Under the pieces are notes generated by a model that saw only the letters and a list, made by a program, of their open reading frames with translations, was not told the DNA's origin and did no database searches. Positions 20,463 to 29,810 of a DNA stretch of 64,000 nucleotides are shown here, piece after piece. Location of the stretch: assembly GCF_001431525.1 (NCBI RefSeq), contig NZ_LDJH01000006.1, positions 310,001 to 374,000 on the forward strand. The letters run 5' to 3'. Each line of letters begins with the position of its first letter. The stretch's first letter is position 1. Source of the DNA: Stenotrophomonas koreensis (lineage in GTDB: Bacteria; Pseudomonadota; Gammaproteobacteria; Xanthomonadales; Xanthomonadaceae). The translations under genes were made by a program, and so were the position numbers.

Positions 20463-20975
20463 ATGGTGATGGATGATGATGATCAGGGCACCGCGCCAAA
20501 GCGCCGTGCCCGCCGGGTGGAGCAGACACCCGTCCAGCGTGCCTTGGGCCTGTTGGTACGGCGTGAACATTCGCGGCTGGAATTGACCCGGAAACTGGCG
20601 GTACGCGGGGTCGAGCGCGAGGATGCCCAGGCGGCAGTGGACAAGCTGAGTCAGGCCGGTTGGCAGGATGAACAGCGCTTTGCGCATTCGCTGGTACGCA
20701 ACCGTGCGGCGGCCGGCTATGGCCCGTTGCATATCCGTGCCGAGCTGGGAACCCATCGCTTGCCGGCCGAGCTGGTGGCCGAGGCAATGACGCAGTACGA
20801 GGGCGACTGGCAGCAGAATGCGTGCGACCTGCTTGCGCGTCGTTTCCCGCATGGGGTCGAGGAAATGGTGCAAAAGCGCAAGGCCATGGACCTGTTGGCA
20901 CGGCGCGGATTTCCGATGGAGATCATCCGCCGCCTTGTCCAGGGGCGGGTGCAGGACTGGGACGATCAGGCCTGA
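20463..20975 (+). CDS. recX: Regulatory protein RecX
   Basis: RecX limits RecA filament growth. The 170-residue product is a helical protein with the RecX pattern of three-helix repeats: [12 protein letters not shown], the middle [17 protein letters not shown] and the late [20 protein letters not shown]. It lies 93 bases behind recA. Its start codons (ATG 20463, ATG 20469) are close together, so the exact N-terminus is open. Confidence 0.92.
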   Translation: MVMDDDDQGTAPKRRARRVEQTPVQRALGLLVRREHSRLELTRKLAVRGVEREDAQAAVDKLSQAGWQDEQRFAHSLVRNRAAAGYGPLHIRAELGTHRLPAELVAEAMTQYEGDWQQNACDLLARRFPHGVEEMVQKRKAMDLLARRGFPMEIIRRLVQGRVQDWDDQA

Positions 20976-21058
20976 TACCCTACGGGACTGAAAATTCCCC
21001 CACGCAAGCCCGGCACTATCACCGGGCCTGCCCAGCCGGCCCGCGATCGCCAGCCCAC

Positions 21059-23713
21059 ATGACCAACACCACCAAAATCTCCACCGCGAAAATCCGCAGC
21101 GATTTCCTCAATTTCTTCCAGTCCAAGGGGCACACCATCGTGCCGTCGGCACCGCTGGTGCCGGGTAATGACCCGACCCTGCTGTTCACCAACTCGGGCA
21201 TGGTCCAGTTCAAGGACGTATTCCTGGGCGCGGAAAAGCGCAGCTATGTGCGCGCGGCCGACGTCCAGCGCTGCCTGCGTGCCGGTGGCAAGCACAACGA
21301 CCTGGACTCGGTGGGTTACACCGCCCGCCACCACACCTTCTTTGAAATGCTGGGCAACTGGTCCTTCGGCGATTATTTCAAGAAGGAAGCCATTGCCTGG
21401 TCGTGGGAACTGCTGACCAAGGTCTGGGGCCTGGACCCGGAACGCCTGCTGGTCACCGTCTACCACACCGATGATGAGTCCTACGACCTGTGGCACACGA
21501 TGATCGGCTTGCCGCCGGAACGCATTGTGCGCATCGGCGACAACAAGGGCGCCCCGTATGCCTCGGACAACTTCTGGCAGATGGCCGATACCGGCCCCTG
21601 TGGCCCGTGCACCGAGATCTTCTATGACCATGGCGCCCACATCGCCGGTGGCCCGCCGGGCTCGCCGGACGAGGATGGCGACCGCTACATCGAGATCTGG
21701 AACAACGTGTTCATGCAGTTCGACCGCCAGCCCGACGGCTCGCTGCAGCCGCTGCCGGCACCGTGCGTGGATACCGGCATGGGCCTGGAGCGCATTGCCG
21801 CGATCCTGCAGCATGTGCACACCAATTACGAGATCGACCTGTTCCAGGCACTGATTGCCAAGGCGGCCGAGCTGACCGGTACCCAGGACCTGGAAAACAA
21901 GTCGCTGCGCGTGATCGCCGACCACATCCGCGCCTGTTCCTTCCTGATTGTCGACGGCGTGCTGCCCTCCAACGAGGGTCGCGGCTACGTGCTGCGCCGG
22001 ATCATCCGCCGCGCACTGCGCCATGGCTGGATGCTGGGTGTCCGCGGTGGGTTCTTCCACAAGCTGGTGCCGACCCTGGTGGCGCAGATGGGTCAGGCCT
22101 ATCCGGAACTGACCGCTGCCCAGGCAATGGTCGAGAAGGCCTTGCAGGCCGAGGAAGAGCGCTTTGCCGAGACCCTTGATTCGGGGATGAAGATCTTCGA
22201 CGAGATTGTTGCCGGACTCGGCGCTACCACCACCATCGCCGGTGTGGACGCCTTCCGCCTGTACGATACCTATGGCTTCCCGGTTGACCTGACCGCTGAC
22301 ATTGCGCGCGAGCGTGGCCTGTCGGTGGACATGGCCGGCTTCGAGGTGGCGATGGAACAGCAGCGCGAGACCGCACGCGCGGCCGGCAAGTTCGGTGGTG
22401 GCGTCAGCCTGCCGGCCGAGCTGGTGGCCCAGCTGCAGCCGACCCGGTTCCTGGGCTACGAGGCGCACACCGCCGACAGCCTGGCCGTGGTGGCCATCCT
22501 CAAGGATGGCCGTCCGGTGGATGTCATTGCCGCTGGTGATGCTGCCATCGTCTTTACTGCCGCTACCCCGTTCTACGCCGAATCCGGTGGCCAGGTCGGT
22601 GATACCGGTGCGCTGAGTGCTGCCGGTGTGCTGTTCAACGTCAGCGACACCCAGAAGTTCGCCGGCCAGTTCCACGGCCATGTCGGCACCCTGGAGCAGG
22701 GGACGCTGAAGGTGGGCGACAGCCTGTCCGGTGGGATCGATGCGGCCCGTCGTGGAGCGACCATCCTCAACCATTCGGCCACCCATCTGCTGCACGCCGC
22801 ACTGCGCGAGGTGCTGGGCACCCACGTCCAGCAGAAAGGCTCGCTGGTCGCCCCGGACCGCCTGCGCTTTGACTTCTCGCACTTCCAGCCGATCACTGCC
22901 GACGAGCTGGCCGTCATCGAACGCAAGGTCAACGAGCAGATCCGTGCCAACAATGCGGCCGAAGTGCACCACATGGGCATGCAGGAGGCGCTGGATTTCG
23001 GTGCGATGGCGCTGTTCGGCGAAAAGTACGGCGAAAACGTGCGCGTGCTGAAGATGGGCGACTACTCCACCGAGCTGTGTGGCGGTACCCATGTCAGCCG
23101 TACCGGTGACATCGGCCTGTTCAAGATCACCACCGAAGGTGGGGTCTCGGCCGGCGTGCGCCGCATCGAGGCGGTGACCGGACAGGGCGCGCTGGACGTG
23201 ATCGCTGCCGAGGAGGCCCGTCTGGCCGAAGTGGCCGCCATCGTTGGTGGCCAGTCGGCAGAACTGGTGGAAAAGGTGCGTGCGCTGGCCGCGCGCAGCA
23301 AGCAACTGGAGCGTGAGCTGGAGCAGCTCAAGGCCAAGGCCGCGGCCGGTGCCACGGCCGATCTCGGCAGCCAGGCAGTCGAGGTGGCAGGCCTCAAGGT
23401 CCTGGCGGTGCGCCTGGAAGGCTTCGATGCCAAGGCCCTGCGCGACGCGATGGACCGGCTGAAGCAGCAGCTGGGTGATGCGGTGATCCTGCTGGCCGGT
23501 GTTTCAGAGGGCAAGGCTGCGCTGGTGGCGGGTGTGTCCGGGGTGGCTCTGGGCAAGGTCAAGGCAGGGGCCTTGATCGCGCACGTTGCTGCCCAGGTCA
23601 ATGGCAAGGGTGGTGGCAGGGCGGACATGGCCCAGGGTGGTGGTGACGACTCTCCGGCACTGGTTGCGGCTCTGGCTGCTGTGCCCAACTGGGTGGAAGT
23701 GCAATTGGGCTGA
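21059..23713 (+). CDS. alaS: Alanyl-tRNA synthetase
   Basis: AlaS charges tRNA-Ala and edits mischarged Ser and Gly. The 884-residue product has the class II core ([20 protein letters not shown]), the editing-domain zinc motifs [12 protein letters not shown] and CGGTHV, and a C-terminal coiled-coil/C-Ala part. The frame runs upstream into recX, but the ATG at 21059 gives the normal N-terminus. recA-recX-alaS-csrA is the standard order. Confidence 0.97.
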   Translation: MTNTTKISTAKIRSDFLNFFQSKGHTIVPSAPLVPGNDPTLLFTNSGMVQFKDVFLGAEKRSYVRAADVQRCLRAGGKHNDLDSVGYTARHHTFFEMLGNWSFGDYFKKEAIAWSWELLTKVWGLDPERLLVTVYHTDDESYDLWHTMIGLPPERIVRIGDNKGAPYASDNFWQMADTGPCGPCTEIFYDHGAHIAGGPPGSPDEDGDRYIEIWNNVFMQFDRQPDGSLQPLPAPCVDTGMGLERIAAILQHVHTNYEIDLFQALIAKAAELTGTQDLENKSLRVIADHIRACSFLIVDGVLPSNEGRGYVLRRIIRRALRHGWMLGVRGGFFHKLVPTLVAQMGQAYPELTAAQAMVEKALQAEEERFAETLDSGMKIFDEIVAGLGATTTIAGVDAFRLYDTYGFPVDLTADIARERGLSVDMAGFEVAMEQQRETARAAGKFGGGVSLPAELVAQLQPTRFLGYEAHTADSLAVVAILKDGRPVDVIAAGDAAIVFTAATPFYAESGGQVGDTGALSAAGVLFNVSDTQKFAGQFHGHVGTLEQGTLKVGDSLSGGIDAARRGATILNHSATHLLHAALREVLGTHVQQKGSLVAPDRLRFDFSHFQPITADELAVIERKVNEQIRANNAAEVHHMGMQEALDFGAMALFGEKYGENVRVLKMGDYSTELCGGTHVSRTGDIGLFKITTEGGVSAGVRRIEAVTGQGALDVIAAEEARLAEVAAIVGGQSAELVEKVRALAARSKQLERELEQLKAKAAAGATADLGSQAVEVAGLKVLAVRLEGFDAKALRDAMDRLKQQLGDAVILLAGVSEGKAALVAGVSGVALGKVKAGALIAHVAAQVNGKGGGRADMAQGGGDDSPALVAALAAVPNWVEVQLG

Positions 23714-23732
23714 ACCATGCATTTTATCTGGC

Positions 23733-23762
23733 TTGAAGTGCATGGACGGCAAACGTTAAGAT
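23733..23762 (+). promoter_or_regulatory. Possible csrA promoter
   Basis: TTGAAG (23733-23738), an 18-base spacer and TAAGAT (23757-23762) lie between alaS and csrA and would give a leader of about 85 bases. Confidence 0.45.
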
Positions 23763-23852
23763 TCGCCACATTCCTTCCCGATGGGAAAGGCGCCCGGATC
23801 GCGGGCGCACTGCCGGCGGAAGTTATTCGTCGGTACCTAGGAGATTAAAACC

Positions 23853-24053
23853 ATGTTGATCCTCACCCGCCGCGTAGGCGAAACCTTGATGATCGGTGAT
23901 GCCGTCAGTGTGACCGTGCTCGGGGTCAAGGGTAATCAAGTCCGTATCGGGATCACTGCCCCGAAGGATGTGGCAGTGCACCGCGAAGAGATCTATCAGC
24001 GGATACAGCGCGGTGACGAGCCGGCTGCAGAAAGAGAAGAAAATAACGAATAA
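23853..24053 (+). CDS. csrA: Carbon storage regulator CsrA (RsmA)
   Basis: CsrA is a small dimeric RNA-binding protein that blocks ribosome binding sites and controls virulence, motility and biofilm genes. The 66-residue product begins [16 protein letters not shown] and contains the RNA-contact region EEIYQRIQR. The tail [12 protein letters not shown] is acidic. A strong TAGGAG precedes the ATG by 9 bases. It may be linked functionally with the GacA-like regulator at 41275. Confidence 0.97.
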   Translation: MLILTRRVGETLMIGDAVSVTVLGVKGNQVRIGITAPKDVAVHREEIYQRIQRGDEPAAEREENNE

Positions 24054-24058
24054 AAGGC

Positions 24059-24087
24059 TTTACGGATTCTGCCGGCACAGGTAAAAT
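24059..24087 (+). promoter_or_regulatory. Promoter of tRNA-Ser
   Basis: TTTACG (24059-24064), a 17-base spacer and TAAAAT (24082-24087) form a good sigma-70 promoter that starts just after the csrA stop codon. Confidence 0.7.
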
Positions 24088-24126
24088 TACCTCACTGTTT
24101 CGGTGATGACCGCAAGCAAGAAACCC

Positions 24127-24219
24127 GGAGTGATGCCCGAGTGGCCGAAGGGGCTCCCCTGCTAAGGGAGTATAGGGTCAAAAGCTCTATCGAGGGTTCG
24201 AATCCCTCTCACTCCGCCA
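24127..24219 (+). tRNA. tRNA-Ser (anticodon GCU)
   Basis: 93 nucleotides with the acceptor stem GGAGTGA/TCACTCC, a long variable arm as expected for serine, anticodon loop CTGCTAA (anticodon GCU, reads AGC/AGU), the TTCGAAT T-loop and an encoded CCA. Confidence 0.97.
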
Positions 24220-24225
24220 GTTTTG

Positions 24226-24255
24226 AAAACACCTGCCAATGGCAGGTGTTTTTTT
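24226..24255 (+). terminator. Terminator of tRNA-Ser
   Basis: AACACCTGCC pairs with GGCAGGTGTT across a 3-base loop, followed by T7 in total. Confidence 0.9.
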
Positions 24256-24473
24256 ATGTCCGGCAGTAACGCCGCTCCTGAACGCCGCTCCTGATCCGGC
24301 AGGGTATTTTTCACCCATGTACTGAGTGGGGTGGCCTGATGGCATCTCCATGCTGGCGGGTTGGGCTGGCTCTCCCCCGGTTGTTGTGCGCCGCTGTTTC
24401 CTGCTGGCCGAGCTCGGTGGAGTGGGTATTGTTGTTGTATTTCAACGTGACCAGGATGCTGTAGATGCGGCAA

Positions 24474-24505
24474 TAAAAAACCACGACCGAAGTCGTGGTT
24501 TTTTT
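24474..24505 (-). terminator. Terminator of the tRNA-Arg array
   Basis: On the minus strand CCACGAC-TTCG-GTCGTGG followed by at least six T makes a perfect stem with the very stable UUCG tetraloop. On the plus strand the loop would be CGAA, so the structure is tuned for the tRNA-Arg transcript. Confidence 0.9.
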
Positions 24506-24509
24506 AATC

Positions 24510-24586
24510 TGGTGCGCCCGGAGAGATTCGAACTCCCGACCGCCTGGTTCGTAGCCAGGTACTCTATCCAGCTGAGCTACGGGCGC
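24510..24586 (-). tRNA. tRNA-Arg (ACG), copy 4 of 4 in transcription order
   Basis: 77 nucleotides; acceptor stem GCGCCCG/CGGGCGC, anticodon loop CTACGAA (anticodon ACG, normally edited to ICG), CCA encoded. Identical to the other three copies. Confidence 0.97.
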
Positions 24587-24615
24587 AGATTTACCCTCGA
24601 AAGGGTGATTCAAGT

Positions 24616-24692
24616 TGGTGCGCCCGGAGAGATTCGAACTCCCGACCGCCTGGTTCGTAGCCAGGTACTCTATCCAGCTGAGCTACGGGCGC
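24616..24692 (-). tRNA. tRNA-Arg (ACG), copy 3
   Basis: Identical in sequence to the other copies, CCA encoded; separated from its neighbours by 29 and 52 bases. Confidence 0.97.
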
Positions 24693-24744
24693 ATTGGCAA
24701 CTTGAATTTTGCAATTAAACTTGCAAGTTTGTTTTTTTCGTGTG

Positions 24745-24821
24745 TGGTGCGCCCGGAGAGATTCGAACTCCCGACCGCCTGGTTCGTAGCCAGGTACTCT
24801 ATCCAGCTGAGCTACGGGCGC
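24745..24821 (-). tRNA. tRNA-Arg (ACG), copy 2
   Basis: Identical in sequence to the other copies, CCA encoded; spacers of 52 and 54 bases without promoter-like boxes suggest co-transcription. Confidence 0.97.
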
Positions 24822-24875
24822 ATGTACGACACAAAAACAACAAGCATTGCAGGATTCAACATGCAACTGACAGCG

Positions 24876-24952
24876 TGGTGCGCCCGGAGAGATTCGAACT
24901 CCCGACCGCCTGGTTCGTAGCCAGGTACTCTATCCAGCTGAGCTACGGGCGC
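24876..24952 (-). tRNA. tRNA-Arg (ACG), copy 1, promoter-proximal
   Basis: Identical in sequence to the other copies, CCA encoded. It is the first to be transcribed, about 12 bases after the likely transcription start. Confidence 0.97.
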
Positions 24953-24970
24953 ATCGATGTCAGGAGCGAG

Positions 24971-24999
24971 ATTATGCGCTGAGACAGCCAATGCGTCAA
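24971..24999 (-). promoter_or_regulatory. Promoter of the tRNA-Arg array
   Basis: On the minus strand TTGACG, a 17-base spacer and CATAAT make a near-consensus sigma-70 promoter. The start would fall near 24964. Confidence 0.9.
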
Positions 25000-25027
25000 T
25001 GGTTTTGTGAAAATTTCAAAGGGCCAT

Positions 25028-25846
25028 TCACAGCAGTGCCTCGGCAATCGCAGCGGGGTGACGGATCCAGGCAAAATGATTGGCCGCTACCCCCAGCTGC
25101 GCGGCAGTGAGCATGGCCGTTTGGTGACGGCAGCCGGGTATCCTGGCGCGCAATGCTTCCAGTGAGGATGCTGGTGCCATCCAGTCGTCCTCAAGGCATA
25201 CCGCAATGCAGCCGAGATCAAGGCCGGCCATGTCCTGCTGCACCTGTGCAGGTATCCGATAGCGCCCGCTGCGTCCCACCCGGGCCCAGTCTGCAACAAG
25301 CCGACGGGCTTCCCGGCCGCCAAAGCCCAGCCGTCTGCCCGGCAGGTGGCCCAGCAGCAGGGCCATGCCCGGAAGCAGGGTGTATGCCAGTGGCAGCCAG
25401 TAGCGGTGGGGTGGCGGAAAGCTTGCCCAGTGTGGTGAGCCGGCGGCGACCAGCCACAGCCGCTGCAGCCCGGGAATATGGCTGGCAAAACAGCAGCTGA
25501 GCTGGCCGCCCAGGCTGTGTCCGCCCAATGTATCGACAGGCATCCCATGAGCGTTCAGGCAGGCCACTGCGGCAGGAAGGTCGGTGGCCAGCAACTGGGC
25601 AAATCCCCAGTCCTGGCGGCGGCTGGCGCGCAGCTTGCTGCTGCCATGGCCGCGCCATTCGTGCAGGGTCACGCTGCAGCCGCGTTGGGCCAGGGCATGG
25701 GCAAGGGGCAGGTAGTGGCGTGCACTGACTCCCAGTGCGGGCAGCCACAACAGGTGGCGCGGCGAGGCTGTCGCCGCGGCGACATGCAGCAATTCAAAGC
25801 GATGCCCATCACTGGCAGTGACCTGCAGCGTGAGCGCAGGGGTCAT
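25028..25846 (-). CDS. Alpha/beta hydrolase
   Basis: The 272-residue product has an alpha/beta-hydrolase fold, with the nucleophile elbow GHSLGG at about residues 103-108, an upstream LHEWRGHGSS oxyanion-region motif, and a late AANHFAW that can supply the catalytic histidine. The substrate is unknown. ATG 25846 overlaps the thiD stop (ATGA), so it is probably translated together with thiD; the longer open frame to 25972 only overlaps thiD. Confidence 0.82.
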   Translation of the reverse strand: MTPALTLQVTASDGHRFELLHVAAATASPRHLLWLPALGVSARHYLPLAHALAQRGCSVTLHEWRGHGSSKLRASRRQDWGFAQLLATDLPAAVACLNAHGMPVDTLGGHSLGGQLSCCFASHIPGLQRLWLVAAGSPHWASFPPPHRYWLPLAYTLLPGMALLLGHLPGRRLGFGGREARRLVADWARVGRSGRYRIPAQVQQDMAGLDLGCIAVCLEDDWMAPASSLEALRARIPGCRHQTAMLTAAQLGVAANHFAWIRHPAAIAEALL

Positions 25847-26646
25847 CGTGCGGCGCCGATATGATCCAGTATGCGGACGCTGCTTTTGCCCGGCTGATAG
25901 CCCCATTGCAGGCCGCGGGCCACATAGCCGATGGCGCCTTCGCAGGCGGTGGCCAGAGGCTGCTGCCGGCACAGCAGGGCGGTGATCGCCGAGGCCAGCG
26001 TGCAGCCGGTGCCGTGTGCTTCCAATGGCAGGCGCGGGTGGGTGAAGCGGGCCACTGTCTGCCCATCGCTGAAGCGGTCCACAACCTCGTTGCCTTCAAG
26101 CAGGTGTCCGCCCTTGAGCAGTACCGCCTGTGCACCCAGTTGGCGCAGTTGTTCCAGTGCAGCGTCAGCGCTGGCTGCATCGCTGATCGGCTGGCCCAGC
26201 AGGAATTCTGCCTCGGGGATGTTCGGTGTGATCAGCGTGGCCAGCGGGATCAGTCGTTCGCGCAGTGCGCTCAATGCACTGTCTTCAAGCAGGCGGGCAC
26301 CGCTGGTGGCGATCATGACCGGATCGAGCACCACAAATGCCGGCCGGTACGTTTCCAGTGCATCGGCCACGGCATGGATGACCTCGGCGTTGGCCAGCAT
26401 GCCCAGTTTGACGGCGCCGATAGTGAAATCATCGAAGCAGGCATCGATCTGCGCGCGCAGGAAACCCACCGGCGGTACATGTACGGCGCTGACGCCGCGG
26501 GTGTTCTGTGCGGTCAGGGCGGCGATGGCGGAAAGCCCGTGCACGCGATGGGCAGCAAACGCCTTGAGGTCGGCCTGGATGCCCGCGCCGCCGCCGGAGT
26601 CCGAGCCGGCAATGGTCAGTGCCGAATAAGTAGTGGACATGTTCAT
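25843..26646 (-). CDS. thiD: Hydroxymethylpyrimidine/phosphomethylpyrimidine kinase
   Basis: ThiD phosphorylates hydroxymethylpyrimidine twice on the way to thiamine. The 267-residue product has the family signatures [18 protein letters not shown] near the start, DPVMIATSG in the middle and the anion-hole motif [16 protein letters not shown] 26646 and ATG 26640 are both possible starts. No TPP riboswitch fits in the 32 bases before it. The other thi genes are not in this window. Confidence 0.93.
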   Translation of the reverse strand: MNMSTTYSALTIAGSDSGGGAGIQADLKAFAAHRVHGLSAIAALTAQNTRGVSAVHVPPVGFLRAQIDACFDDFTIGAVKLGMLANAEVIHAVADALETYRPAFVVLDPVMIATSGARLLEDSALSALRERLIPLATLITPNIPEAEFLLGQPISDAASADAALEQLRQLGAQAVLLKGGHLLEGNEVVDRFSDGQTVARFTHPRLPLEAHGTGCTLASAITALLCRQQPLATACEGAIGYVARGLQWGYQPGKSSVRILDHIGAAR

Positions 26647-26678
26647 GGCCACGATTGTGCCCGGTTTTTCCGCGCTGG

Positions 26679-27347
26679 CTAGAGGCTGCGCCACAGCAGG
26701 GCGTAGAGCATGTAGCTGGCGCCGGCCAGGCCGGTCAGCAGTGCCGGGGCATACAGTGCCTGGTAGGTGTAGGCAGAAAACAGCAGCGCCCCGGCCATGG
26801 ATCCGGCCAGAAAACCGCTGATGATCAGGCCGCTGAGGGTCAACCGATGCATGGCCAGCGGCAGGCCACGCAACAGGTGGCCCAGACCGATTCCCAGATC
26901 GGTGAACATGCCGGTCAGGTGGGTGGTGCGGATGATTGCCCCGGAAAAGGTGGTTGCCAGGGCGTTCTGGATGCCGCAGGCCGCCGCTGCGATCCATGCC
27001 CCGCCGATATGCTGACGGGCAAACAGCGGTACGGCCAGCAGCAGCAACGCGCACTCGATGATCAGCATCAGCCCATAACGACGGCCCATGCGCAGCTGCT
27101 GGTTCTGGATGATCAATCCACTCAGGGTCGCTCCGGCGCAGAAAGCCAGCAGCAGGCCCCAGAGATGGCCGATGCTGCGCCAGTCGCCTTGAGTCAGCGC
27201 AATGCCCAGCTGGCTGGTGGTGCCGGTGAGGTGGCCCAGGCCTTGGTGTTCAAAGCCAAGAAAACCGACCACGTTGACCATGCCGGCCACTGCAGACAGG
27301 CTGACGGCTCCCAGCCAGACCCAGCGAGGTAATTGTGCCGTCTTCAC
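26679..27347 (-). CDS. DUF1275 (YoaK-family) membrane protein
   Basis: A 222-residue inner-membrane protein with about six hydrophobic helices. The pattern FEHQGLGHLTGTTSQLG in the N-terminal half and RTTHLTGMFTDLGIGLG in the C-terminal half are the internally repeated motifs of DUF1275 proteins. Function unknown. It stands 5 bases after the stop of the upstream lipoprotein gene, so it lies in the same minus-strand operon. Confidence 0.83.
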   Translation of the reverse strand: MKTAQLPRWVWLGAVSLSAVAGMVNVVGFLGFEHQGLGHLTGTTSQLGIALTQGDWRSIGHLWGLLLAFCAGATLSGLIIQNQQLRMGRRYGLMLIIECALLLLAVPLFARQHIGGAWIAAAACGIQNALATTFSGAIIRTTHLTGMFTDLGIGLGHLLRGLPLAMHRLTLSGLIISGFLAGSMAGALLFSAYTYQALYAPALLTGLAGASYMLYALLWRSL

Positions 27348-27352
27348 GTGGG

Positions 27353-27826
27353 TCAGGGTTGTGCCGGCACTGCCTGGATGAACTGTCCGCTTTGCGGGTC
27401 ATACAGGGCATGCCAGCCGATATCGCAGGCGACGACGATGGCGCGGGTGGGATCGTAGCCGGCGTTGTCGGTGGCAGGAAAGCCGCGGACATAGATCTGG
27501 CGCTGGCCACGGCTGATGATGCCGACATACTGGCGATCGCCAGTGAGTGCCTCGGGCAGGCGGCTTTGCAACTGGGGCAGCCGGGCTTCGAGCTGGTCGA
27601 TATCGCTGCGTGACGGTGCCCAGAAATCGGTGATTTCCACCTCCAGGCCGCCGGGGCAGGCGCGCACCAGCTCGGCGGCGACCAGTGGCCGGGTCACTAC
27701 CCAGCTCTGTCCCGGGCGCTGCGCGGTAGGCACCTGTCGGGGCGTGGCAAGGTTGCTGCAGGCGGACAGGACCAGGCTGGTTGCGATCAAGGCCGGCAGC
27801 CAGGGGCGTGCGGTAGCGGTAGGCAT
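27353..27826 (-). CDS. Putative lipoprotein of unknown function
   Basis: The 157-residue product starts with a lipoprotein signal; the lipobox is LSAC with Cys23. The mature part has no recognised domain. One cysteine pair, ACPGGLEV and VACDIGW, could form a disulfide in the periplasm. ATG 27826 shares one base with the phoH stop (TGATG), with GGAGG 7 bases before it, so translation is coupled to the PIN-PhoH gene. Confidence 0.7.
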   Translation of the reverse strand: MPTATARPWLPALIATSLVLSACSNLATPRQVPTAQRPGQSWVVTRPLVAAELVRACPGGLEVEITDFWAPSRSDIDQLEARLPQLQSRLPEALTGDRQYVGIISRGQRQIYVRGFPATDNAGYDPTRAIVVACDIGWHALYDPQSGQFIQAVPAQP

Positions 27827-29226
27827 CACAGAACCTCCGAAGCAAAATCAGCCAGCCGCGAACGCTCGCCGCGGCGCAGGGTGACATGGGCGCTGTGCGG
27901 CCACGGTTTGAAGCGGTCCACCGCGTAGGTCAGGCCGGAGGTGGTTTCGGTCAGATAGGGGGTGTCGATCTGCTCGACATTGCCCAGGCAGACGATTTTG
28001 GTCCCCGGGCCAGCGCGGGTTATCAGGGTCTTCATCTGCTTGGGCGTCAGGTTCTGCGCCTCGTCCAGGATCACATAGCGCGACAGGAAGGTGCGCCCGC
28101 GCATGAAGTTCAGCGAACGGATCTTGATCCGGCTGGCCAGCAGGTCATTGGTCGCCGCGCGGCCCCAGCTGCCACCACTCTGGTTGCGGGTGAGCACTTC
28201 CAGGTTGTCGGTCAGTGCGCCCATCCACGGCGTCATTTTTTCTTCCTCGGTGCCCGGCAGGAAACCGATGTCCTCGCCGACACTGACCGTGGCGCGGGTC
28301 ATGATGATCTCGCGGTAGCGCTGGGTATCCAGCGTCTGCGCCAGGCCTGCGGCCAGTGCCAGCAGGGTCTTGCCGGTACCGGCGGTACCGAGCAGGGTGA
28401 CAAAATCAATTTCCGGGTCCATCAGCGCATTCAGAGCGAAATTCTGTTCGCGGTTGCGCGCAGCGATACCCCAGACGGCGTGGCCGTCGTGGCGGTAGTC
28501 GTCCAGCAGCGACAGCCGGACCCGGCCGCTGTCGTCGATGGCGTCCACGCGTAGCTCGGCATCCTCATCGCCGACCTGGTGCAGGAACTGGTTGGGATAC
28601 CAGCTCTCCTCGGGTAAGGCGGTGATTTCATAGCGGGTGCGGCCGTGGTCGGACCAGCTGCGCAGGTCGGCGCCATGCCGCGACCAGAAATCCTCATCCA
28701 GCTCGGTGGCGCCGGTGTAGAGCAGGCTGAAGTCATCCAGCGCGCGGTCGTTCTCGTAATCCTCCGAGACGATGCCAGCAATGGCAGCCTTGATCCGCAG
28801 GTTGATGTCCTTGGAGACAAACACCACCGGGGTGTCGCCGGACTGTTCCTGCAGCGCCAGGATCGCGCCGAGGATGGCGTTGTCAGGCACATGTGCGGCA
28901 AAGCGTTTGCCGGCATCGAAGTCGCCGGTCTGGAAGCGCAGGCGGCCGGCGCTTTCATGTCCACGCAGGTTGATGCTGCCGGGCGCCTGCAGGGCAATGC
29001 CGCCGGACAGGTCCGACAGGCCCGAGCCCTCGACCAGCTCATTCAGGAAGCGGCTGACCTGGCGCGCATTGCGGCTGGCCTCGCTGGTCCCCTTCTTGCC
29101 ATGGTCCAGCTCCTCGATCACCTGCATCGGCAGGTAGATGTCGTGCTCCTCGAACTTGAACAGGGCAGTGGGGTCGTGCATCAGCACGTTGGTATCCAGA
29201 ACATAGATACGCTTGCCTGAGGTCAT
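27826..29226 (-). CDS. PhoH-family ATPase with N-terminal PIN domain (PhoH2 type)
   Basis: The 466-residue protein joins a PIN nuclease domain (IYVLDTNVLMHD, residues 7-18, to about 145) to a PhoH P-loop ATPase domain (GTAGTGKT at about 279; Walker B YVILDEAQNLTP). PhoH2 proteins of mycobacteria act as sequence-specific RNA helicases with RNase activity; the activity here is inferred. The PIN acidic residues D11, E39 and later D's are present. It is followed without a gap by a lipoprotein gene. Confidence 0.9.
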   Translation of the reverse strand: MTSGKRIYVLDTNVLMHDPTALFKFEEHDIYLPMQVIEELDHGKKGTSEASRNARQVSRFLNELVEGSGLSDLSGGIALQAPGSINLRGHESAGRLRFQTGDFDAGKRFAAHVPDNAILGAILALQEQSGDTPVVFVSKDINLRIKAAIAGIVSEDYENDRALDDFSLLYTGATELDEDFWSRHGADLRSWSDHGRTRYEITALPEESWYPNQFLHQVGDEDAELRVDAIDDSGRVRLSLLDDYRHDGHAVWGIAARNREQNFALNALMDPEIDFVTLLGTAGTGKTLLALAAGLAQTLDTQRYREIIMTRATVSVGEDIGFLPGTEEEKMTPWMGALTDNLEVLTRNQSGGSWGRAATNDLLASRIKIRSLNFMRGRTFLSRYVILDEAQNLTPKQMKTLITRAGPGTKIVCLGNVEQIDTPYLTETTSGLTYAVDRFKPWPHSAHVTLRRGERSRLADFASEVL

Positions 29227-29277
29227 CGCGGATTCCTGTGGGAAGTGGGGTGCCGTGGCGGGGAGGCGCCGGCCGGA

Positions 29278-29754
29278 TCAGCCGCGTGTTGCCAGCAGGG
29301 TCTCCAGTACGGCCTGGGCATGGCCGGCAACCTTGACCTTACGCCAGCTGGCCGCAATGTGGCCATCGGGGCTGATCAAGAACGTGCTGCGTTCGATGCC
29401 ACGCACCTGTTTGCCGTACATGTTTTTCATCTTGATGACATCAAAGGCCTGGCACAGCGCTTCATCGGCATCGCTGATCAACGGGAAGTTGAAACCCTGC
29501 TTGGCGCAGAAGTTGTCGTGGGCGCGTACCGAATCACGCGATACACCAAACACCCGGGCGTCGGCTGCGGCGAAGCGGGGCAGCAGGGCGTTGAACTCCA
29601 GCCCCTCGGTGGTGCAGCCCGGGGTGCTGTCCTTGGGATAGAAATAGATCACCAGCCAATGCCCCAGCTGCTCGCGCAGGCTGCTGTGTGTGCCCCCGGA
29701 CAGGGCCAGGGGGAGATCCAGGGTGGCGGCGTCCAGCAACTGTCCGTTGTCCAT
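29278..29754 (-). CDS. bcp: Thioredoxin-dependent peroxiredoxin, PrxQ/Bcp type
   Basis: Bcp/PrxQ reduces hydrogen peroxide and organic peroxides. The 158-residue product has the peroxidatic motif TPGCTTEG with Cys47. The resolving cysteine is not the E. coli Bcp CxxxxC partner; instead Cys83 lies in DNFCAKQG, as known for Xylella PrxQ (Cys47/Cys83). The bcp gene next to a gcvR-like gene is also seen in E. coli. Confidence 0.93.
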   Translation of the reverse strand: MDNGQLLDAATLDLPLALSGGTHSSLREQLGHWLVIYFYPKDSTPGCTTEGLEFNALLPRFAAADARVFGVSRDSVRAHDNFCAKQGFNFPLISDADEALCQAFDVIKMKNMYGKQVRGIERSTFLISPDGHIAASWRKVKVAGHAQAVLETLLATRG

Positions 29755-29810
29755 GCTGTCCTCGTTGATGATGGGATACAGGTGCGGCGCCGGGTCGGCG
29801 CCGCGGGGGA

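Noticed and set aside
20966..23305. 779-codon open frame on the minus strand
   Set aside because: Fully antisense to alaS; low-complexity H/Q/R/L-rich product and no start signal.
24510..24952. CRISPR array
   Set aside because: The evenly spaced identical units are 77-base tRNA-Arg genes, too long for CRISPR repeats, and no cas genes are present.
24311..24982. Short ORFs with EIRTPDRLVRSQVLYPAE or RFELPTAWFVARYSIQLSYG
   Set aside because: These are translations across the tRNA-Arg genes, a well-known annotation artefact.
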